From: Limnoraphis robusta CS-951
Lineage (GTDB): Bacteria > Cyanobacteriota > Cyanobacteriia > Cyanobacteriales > Microcoleaceae
Length of the DNA stretch: 18,570 nt
Direction of reading: 5' to 3'
NCBI RefSeq assembly: GCF_000972705.2
Contig: NZ_LATL02000002.1
Coordinates: 1 to 18,570 of the forward strand
Part shown: positions 14,491 to 18,570 of the stretch, in pieces
How the letters are laid out: every line of letters starts with the position of its first letter
How positions within the stretch are numbered: the stretch's first letter is position 1
Position numbers and translations under genes: made by a program
The notes under the pieces: model-generated
Database searches by the model: none
Seen by the model: the letters and a program-made list of their open reading frames with translations, nothing else
What the model was told of the DNA's origin: nothing

Positions 14491-15153
14491 CTAGGTTCCC
14501 GACGGTTTAGCTTCCAATTCTGATGGTATTTCTTCCGGCGGTTGTTGATTATTTTCTACTTCCGTTTCAACCTCTGGAGGTTGATTTAACAGAGGAATTC
14601 GAGGTAAACTATTGGGGAGATTATTTAATGTTGCGGAGACTAAAGCATAACCCAAATAAGCAGGTAAAACAATAGCTGTCAGAAAAGCGATCGCCGCTAA
14701 CCAAGAAGTAAAATCAAGATCAGATCCATAATGACTGCGATAGGGATCAAAGCGAGGGAGTTCATCATTTTTTTGATCAGGTAAATTGGCGAGTCGTTTA
14801 AAGCGAACTCTGCGATCATCGAGTTTTTCTAACATCATCCAACCCATTTCCGCTTCTTCTTCACAAAGTTTATGAAAAATTGCAGGATTCCGAAATAAAT
14901 CACGATTTGCTCGTACTATTTTATATTCCCATTCAGACAAAGCAGAATCATCGACTTGTTTTTGATCAGAATGACCGTTAGGTTGTAACGGTGCGGATGC
15001 TTTTTTATTCGCGGGTTCGTAAGATGTCAAAATTTCCTCCTCCTCTATTTGTTGCTTTACCGTGCTATGTTCAGAGTAGATCCAACTGCTAATTAAAACG
15101 GCTTCAAACCCTAAACTACTAATCAGTAGGCTCAGAAATACAACTTCAGTCAT
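14491..15153 (-). CDS. Membrane-anchored protein with WEYKIV (DUF4177-like) domain
   Basis: A 220-residue protein. Residues 3-26 form a hydrophobic helix, followed by a Glu-rich linker. Residues 75-120 form a compact domain, SEWEYKIVRANRDLFRNPA...EEEAEMGWMMLEKLDDRRVRFKR, with the pattern of small DUF4177-like folds: an E-Y-K-V strand, a helix, G-W-x-x-x then a basic strand. Residues 148-174 (FTSWLAAIAFLTAIVLPAYLGYAL) are a second membrane helix, and the tail is Pro/Glu-rich. With two spans, both termini would lie on one side and the domain on the other. Function unknown; it is conserved-looking rather than random. It follows ribD by 77 bp on the same strand and converges on the cysteine-hydrolase gene, whose stop is 23 bp away. 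Confidence 0.75.
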   Translation of the reverse strand: MTEVVFLSLLISSLGFEAVLISSWIYSEHSTVKQQIEEEEILTSYEPANKKASAPLQPNGHSDQKQVDDSALSEWEYKIVRANRDLFRNPAIFHKLCEEEAEMGWMMLEKLDDRRVRFKRLANLPDQKNDELPRFDPYRSHYGSDLDFTSWLAAIAFLTAIVLPAYLGYALVSATLNNLPNSLPRIPLLNQPPEVETEVENNQQPPEEIPSELEAKPSGT

Positions 15154-15230
15154 GGGATTGATGGTCGATCATCATTTTTGATCCTTAGCCTCTAAGGAAT
15201 GATGGATAACATTAATTTATATTATTTTAA

Positions 15231-16349
15231 TTAATCAGAAGGTGATGAGAGATAACCTTCGATTAAATAATCTGAGCCTATCGAATGTAGGGTAACTCGT
15301 TTTAAAGTTAACGCTTCATTCATCTGAGTGAAACCTAAATCTCCCACGGGGGAAGGGGCAGTTTCTCCACCAATAATTTTCGGCGCAATAAACGCCCAAA
15401 TTTTTTGAATAACACCCTCTGCGATCGCTTGAGCCGCCAATGTTCCTCCACATTCCCACAACACATTTAAAAATTGACGATCATATAAATGATTCATCAC
15501 CGTTGCAGGCGTTAAAGGCGACAGCGCCACCACTTCAACTCCTTTTTTCTGTAACTGTTCTTGACAATCCGGATCAGCATCCTTTGTGGTTAAAACGAGC
15601 GTATTTGCTGCTGTAATATCCCATAAATTCGCCTCCAAAGGTAGGTCTAACTTCCGACTCATCACGACTCGTAAAGGGTTGGGTTCACCTGCATGATGAG
15701 TCGTTAAATGAGGATTATCTCGACGCACCGTATTCCCCCCGACAATCACCGCATCACAAGCCACCCGCAATTGATGAACCTGTTGTCGCGCGGTAGGACT
15801 GGTAATCCAAGCACTATGACCTGTCGTTGTGGCAATTTTGCCATCAAGAGTCATCGCATACTTTAAAATTCCCAAGGGTTGATGGTGAAGAATACGATGA
15901 ACAAATCCTTCATTTAAAAGTTGACAAGCATCTTGTTCTACACCCACAATCACCTCAATTCCGGCTTGCTTTAACCGTTCAATTCCCTGACCTGCAACTA
16001 AAGGATTGGGATCAATCATTCCCACCACAACTTTAGCCACCTTTGCTTGTATTAAAGCTTCAGTGCAGGGGGGCGTTCTTCCGTAATGATTGCAAGGTTC
16101 GAGGTTCACATAAACCGTTGCACCGACTGCCCGTTCTCCGGCGTCTCGCAGCGCAAACACTTCTGCATGAGGTTGACCTGCTCCCGGATGAAATCCCTCC
16201 CCGACAATCATATTATCTTGAACAATCACACATCCGACCAACGGATTCGGTGCTGTTTTTCCCAAGGCTCGACGCGCCAGTTCCAGACACCTCAGCATCA
16301 TCTGGCGATCAAATTCTGCGGGTCTTTCGGGATCATTTAAGGGGATCAT
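15231..16349 (-). CDS. ribD: Riboflavin biosynthesis bifunctional deaminase/reductase RibD
   Basis: The 372-residue product performs two consecutive cytosolic steps of riboflavin synthesis: deamination of the pyrimidine 2,5-diamino-6-ribosylamino-4(3H)-pyrimidinone 5'-phosphate, then NADPH reduction of the ribosyl chain. The N-terminal deaminase has TAPNPLVGCVIV, the zinc motif HAE (61-63) and PCNHYGRTPPC (Cys86 and Cys95). The reductase begins around residue 158 with GILKYAMTLDGKIAT and includes VIVGGNTVRRDNP and LWECGGTLAAQAI. Length is normal. The ATG at 16349 gives a 16-residue lead; a start at the internal MM (residues 17-18) would also keep the domain. The 105-bp gap upstream shows no recognisable FMN riboswitch. 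Confidence 0.97.
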   Translation of the reverse strand: MIPLNDPERPAEFDRQMMLRCLELARRALGKTAPNPLVGCVIVQDNMIVGEGFHPGAGQPHAEVFALRDAGERAVGATVYVNLEPCNHYGRTPPCTEALIQAKVAKVVVGMIDPNPLVAGQGIERLKQAGIEVIVGVEQDACQLLNEGFVHRILHHQPLGILKYAMTLDGKIATTTGHSAWITSPTARQQVHQLRVACDAVIVGGNTVRRDNPHLTTHHAGEPNPLRVVMSRKLDLPLEANLWDITAANTLVLTTKDADPDCQEQLQKKGVEVVALSPLTPATVMNHLYDRQFLNVLWECGGTLAAQAIAEGVIQKIWAFIAPKIIGGETAPSPVGDLGFTQMNEALTLKRVTLHSIGSDYLIEGYLSSPSD

Positions 16350-16454
16350 GGGTTGGTCAACAGGAATTTTTACTCTAGAGTTTAGCGAATTCCGACCCTA
16401 AAGCGTCTACTACCTGGAGAATAATTTTAGACTCGTGATCAAATGTAATTCAGT

Positions 16455-16562
16455 TTACTTTTTCCAAGGCCATCGAGTCCCCATCTCGGTCAAAGCCGAA
16501 AAAATTAAGTACATCACTAGAATTCCTACACCGATTAAAAACGGTATCCAATCATCTGGCAT
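16455..16562 (-). CDS. 35-residue single-span membrane microprotein
   Basis: A short frame from the ATG at 16562 to the TAA at 16455 encodes MPDDWIPFLIGVGILVMYLI (residues 1-20) continuing FSALTEMGTRWPWKK. It has an acidic N-terminus, one hydrophobic helix about residues 5-24, and a basic aromatic tail (TRWPWKK). Charge layout suggests the tail lies on the cytoplasmic side. GAGGG lies about 14 bases upstream of the start. It sits in an otherwise unexplained gap between a membrane protein gene and ribD, all on the same strand. The form is like the small subunits of photosynthetic and NDH complexes, but I cannot match it to a named one. Composition and context make it a likely real gene; its partner is unknown. 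Confidence 0.6.
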   Translation of the reverse strand: MPDDWIPFLIGVGILVMYLIFSALTEMGTRWPWKK

Positions 16563-16633
16563 CGTGGTGTTAATCCCTCGGTCTTGTTAAATCTTCTTCA
16601 CTATACATATTTACATTAATTTGACTGACTTAA

Positions 16634-17128
16634 TTAGTGAGTGGAATTAAACGGTTTTAACCAACCCTGTTTTAAGGCTAAATCTAAAATTATTCTAGCC
16701 ACTGCAAATAAAAGAATACTTTCGGCGACAATCACCGCAAAAAACCACCCATTTTCCTGAGTATTGAGTCCCCCGTCGAGTTCGCCTAAACCTCGCACCA
16801 GTCCAAAGGCTAAAACCGCTCCTGAATTGAGGTGAGGATTTTGATCTGATCGCACAACATAACGATACGTTACCCCAAATAAAAAACCACTAATAAACGC
16901 GATCGCACCTCTAATTATTAACCGAACATCAAAGGTGATTTGTATGGGTTCTAAAGCCTCAAACTGGTTCGCCAGAATGAAAAGATTAAAAGCCATTAAC
17001 AGACTCAATGCCAGAAACGCCATAGTCCCGGAAAGTATCCCTGCTTTTAAAGATTCTATGCGTTCTAAAAAAGTCAATTGAGAAGCGTTGTTAATCTTGT
17101 TTTCCATAAGTTTTGAATAAATCCTCAT
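16634..17128 (-). CDS. Conserved four-helix integral membrane protein
   Basis: The 164-residue product has hydrophobic segments at about 27-52, 70-90, 103-113 (weaker, Gly-rich GAVLAFGLVRGLGELDGGL) and 127-152. The third segment is polar enough that three or four spans are possible. Conserved-looking features are RGAIAFISGFLFGVTYRYVVR and AVLAFGLVRGLGELD. I do not recognise a characterised family. The ATG at 17128 is used; a second ATG at 17107 (MENKINN) is preceded by AGGA at a longer spacing and could be the true start. The gene begins 17 bp after the ketoacyl synthase stop, so the two are probably co-transcribed. The microprotein gene follows 71 bp later. Confidence 0.72.
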   Translation of the reverse strand: MRIYSKLMENKINNASQLTFLERIESLKAGILSGTMAFLALSLLMAFNLFILANQFEALEPIQITFDVRLIIRGAIAFISGFLFGVTYRYVVRSDQNPHLNSGAVLAFGLVRGLGELDGGLNTQENGWFFAVIVAESILLFAVARIILDLALKQGWLKPFNSTH

Positions 17129-17145
17129 CTATTTTACAATCAAGT

Positions 17146-18321
17146 CTAGACAATATCTCTTGAAATTCTTGGTTTTCCCAAGGCGATCGCTCCATTTTGT
17201 CCTCCGAACCCAAAACTCAAGCACAACACATTTTTAATCGAAGCTTTTCTCGCTTCTCTGACTAAATTAATCTCGAATTCTGGTTCTTTTAATCCCACAC
17301 AAGGCGGTAAAATTTGTTGTTGTAAAGCCATCAAACAAAACGCAATTCCTAACGCTCCAGATGCGCCTAATGTATGACCCGTTGCGCCTTTGGTTGAACT
17401 GACAGCAACACCATCAGGAAATATTGTATTAATTAAATTGGCTTCATGTTGATCATTGAGTAGAGTTGCAGTACCGTGAGCGTGAATATAATCAATATCT
17501 TGGGGGAATAAATGACTGCGACTCAGACAATTTTTAATCGCTGTAATCGCACTTTTACCTTCTAAATCGGGTCGATTACTTGAACTTGCATCAGCAGTTA
17601 AGCCAAACCCTAATATTTGGCCATAAATTTGAGCCGAACGATGTTTTGCTGACTCCATAGATTCTAAGACAAACATCGCACCGCCTTCGCCTAATACAAA
17701 CCCTTCTCGATAGCGATCAAAAGGGTAAGCTCCGGTTAAAGCTAATGCTCCCATTTTCTCAAACCCTGCTAAAGTTAGAGGGGTAATTGGTGTTTCTACA
17801 GCACCGACAATCACTTGTTCACAGTATCCCATTTGTATTAACTCATAAGCTTGGGCAATTGTCCATAAACCTGTTGCACAAGCCGCCATCGGTGCTAATA
17901 CTGGCCCGTTTGAACCGATAAAATGAGCGGTATTCATCGCCGCCATATGATGGAAAAAATCAGGAATAGGAACAGAATAATTAATAGATTTTTGTTGATT
18001 ATGTTGTTTATTATAGTGTTGAGTCGCGAATTCTTCCCATTGTGCTTGATATCCTCGACTTGAACCTATCACAACTCCACAATGGGGTAAAGGAGGCGTT
18101 AAATTAGCGTCTTCGAGCGTATCTATTAATATTGTTTGAGTTAATTCTGTGAGGTGAGTTGGCTTTTGATTAATTAATGCTAAAGGTCTAGATTTTTGTT
18201 CAGGAAAGGGTTGATAATATTGAATTCCTGATTGACCTAAGAGAAGTTTTTTCCAACTTGTTTGCAGTGTTCCTAAAGCGGATTTTAAACCAATACCTGT
18301 TACAACAACTTGCACGGTCAC
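17146..18321 (-). CDS. Beta-ketoacyl-ACP synthase (FabF-like)
   Basis: Thiolase-fold condensing enzyme of 391 residues that extends acyl-ACP with malonyl-ACP in fatty acid or related synthesis. The catalytic Cys148 is in PMAACATGLW, His282 in IHAHGTATLLND, and the second His315 in SSTKGATGHTLGASG with Lys311. The C-terminal loop is GFGGQNG rather than the usual GFGGTN. At 391 residues it is somewhat shorter than housekeeping FabF (about 410-420), and it may be the second KAS paralogue of cyanobacteria rather than the main elongation enzyme. The start is a GTG at 18321 (another GTG at 18315); MTVQVVVTGIG fits the family N-terminus. No acyl carrier protein or other fab gene is adjacent. The membrane protein gene follows by 17 bp. 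Confidence 0.9.
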   Translation of the reverse strand: MTVQVVVTGIGLKSALGTLQTSWKKLLLGQSGIQYYQPFPEQKSRPLALINQKPTHLTELTQTILIDTLEDANLTPPLPHCGVVIGSSRGYQAQWEEFATQHYNKQHNQQKSINYSVPIPDFFHHMAAMNTAHFIGSNGPVLAPMAACATGLWTIAQAYELIQMGYCEQVIVGAVETPITPLTLAGFEKMGALALTGAYPFDRYREGFVLGEGGAMFVLESMESAKHRSAQIYGQILGFGLTADASSSNRPDLEGKSAITAIKNCLSRSHLFPQDIDYIHAHGTATLLNDQHEANLINTIFPDGVAVSSTKGATGHTLGASGALGIAFCLMALQQQILPPCVGLKEPEFEINLVREARKASIKNVLCLSFGFGGQNGAIALGKPRISRDIV

Positions 18322-18408
18322 TTGAGGCGGAATCTTGCTTGAAAATCTTTAGTGCGATCGCAATTATCAGTTATTCGTAGGCAATAGACAAGAAGGGGGG
18401 CAGGTTTA

Positions 18409-18470
18409 GTAGGGGCGGGTTCACTCAGGTTGTTTGTCAGATGAATAAATCTATGTGAACCCGCCCTTAC
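18409..18470. repeat. GGGCGGGTT-family hairpin repeat
   Basis: GGGCGGGTTCA (18413-18423) and TGAACCCGCCC (18456-18466) are perfect 11-bp inverted arms around 32 bp. Arms match those of the tandem units at 3432-3578, while the interior differs, which suggests selection or copying of the stem. Confidence 0.75.
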
Positions 18471-18511
18471 ACACTGGGAAACATACATTTATTCTTAACC
18501 CGTTGCTACAA

Positions 18512-18570
18512 GGCGGGGCGGGTTTACAGAGGTTGTCTGTGGGGAGACTTAGATTAGGTGGGAACCCGCC
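18512..18570. repeat. GGGCGGGTT-family hairpin repeat, cut by window end
   Basis: GGCGGGTT (18517-18524) and AACCCGCC (18563-18570) are inverted arms around 38 bp, interior different again. The outer bases on the right are beyond the window. Confidence 0.6.

Noticed and set aside
16043..16378. Plus-strand ORFs over the ribD N-terminal region
   Set aside because: Antisense shadows of a clear RibD coding sequence.
16350..16454. FMN riboswitch before ribD
   Set aside because: No conserved RFN-element sequences or multi-helix fold could be recognised in the 105-bp gap.
1860..18360. Use of HIP1 (GCGATCGC) distribution to mark foreign DNA
   Set aside because: HIP1 is missing from tnpB and from 7635-9445, but also from most of 9460-14680, which holds native genes, so absence is not informative here.

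Overview
The window looks like chromosomal DNA of a cyanobacterium, probably a non-heterocystous filamentous (Oscillatoriales-type) one. The evidence is chlB, a cystine C-S lyase of the Synechocystis C-DES type, a Mo-nitrogenase C-terminal-domain small protein, about 17 copies of the HIP1 octamer GCGATCGC, and several families of short GC-rich hairpin repeats in AT-rich spacers. The genus is inferred, not shown.

Layout. 1-1748 (minus): gltX, then a Pro/Glu/Lys/Ala-rich repeat protein cut by the window edge. 2047-3177 (minus): an intact lone TnpB gene with hairpins at both ends and no tnpA. 3256-3329 (minus): tRNA-Asp(GTC) with a near-consensus sigma-70 promoter. 3432-3578: a tandem pair of 73-bp GC-rich hairpin repeats, the second forming the 3' end of the next gene. 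3525-6280 (minus): a two-gene unit of a TM0106-type RecB/RNase H-like nuclease and a secreted phytase-like protein, joined by an ATGA overlap. 6474-7658 (plus): cystine/cysteine C-S lyase. 7877-8969: a divergent pair made of a winged-helix protein (minus) and a small helical protein (plus), separated by 289 bp with a three-copy 13-bp direct repeat, GCAGAT boxes and two hairpins. 9018-10544 (minus): chlB. 10872-11324 (plus): DUF29 protein. 11516-12424 (minus): alpha/beta hydrolase. 12776-14467 (plus): Mo-nitrogenase C-terminal-domain protein, an HMA metallochaperone, and a long nicotinamidase-like cysteine hydrolase. 14491-18321 (minus): a block of five genes in transcription order: beta-ketoacyl-ACP synthase, four-helix membrane protein, a 35-residue membrane microprotein, ribD, and a membrane-anchored WEYKIV-domain protein. 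18409-18570: two more GGGCGGGTT hairpin repeats.

Most genes are housekeeping or pigment/cofactor metabolism: tRNA-Glu charging (also the entry to tetrapyrroles), dark protochlorophyllide reduction, riboflavin, fatty acids, sulfur mobilisation, possibly NAD salvage. They are not one pathway. The least ordinary stretch is 7660-9010, where a replication-initiator-like winged-helix gene, iteron-like repeats and a divergent small partner are enclosed by hairpin repeats. It resembles a plasmid-type replication or regulatory module settled in the chromosome. Other points worth a look are the C-terminus supplied by a repeat, the palindrome-rich leader at 12617-12724, and the microprotein at 16455-16562.
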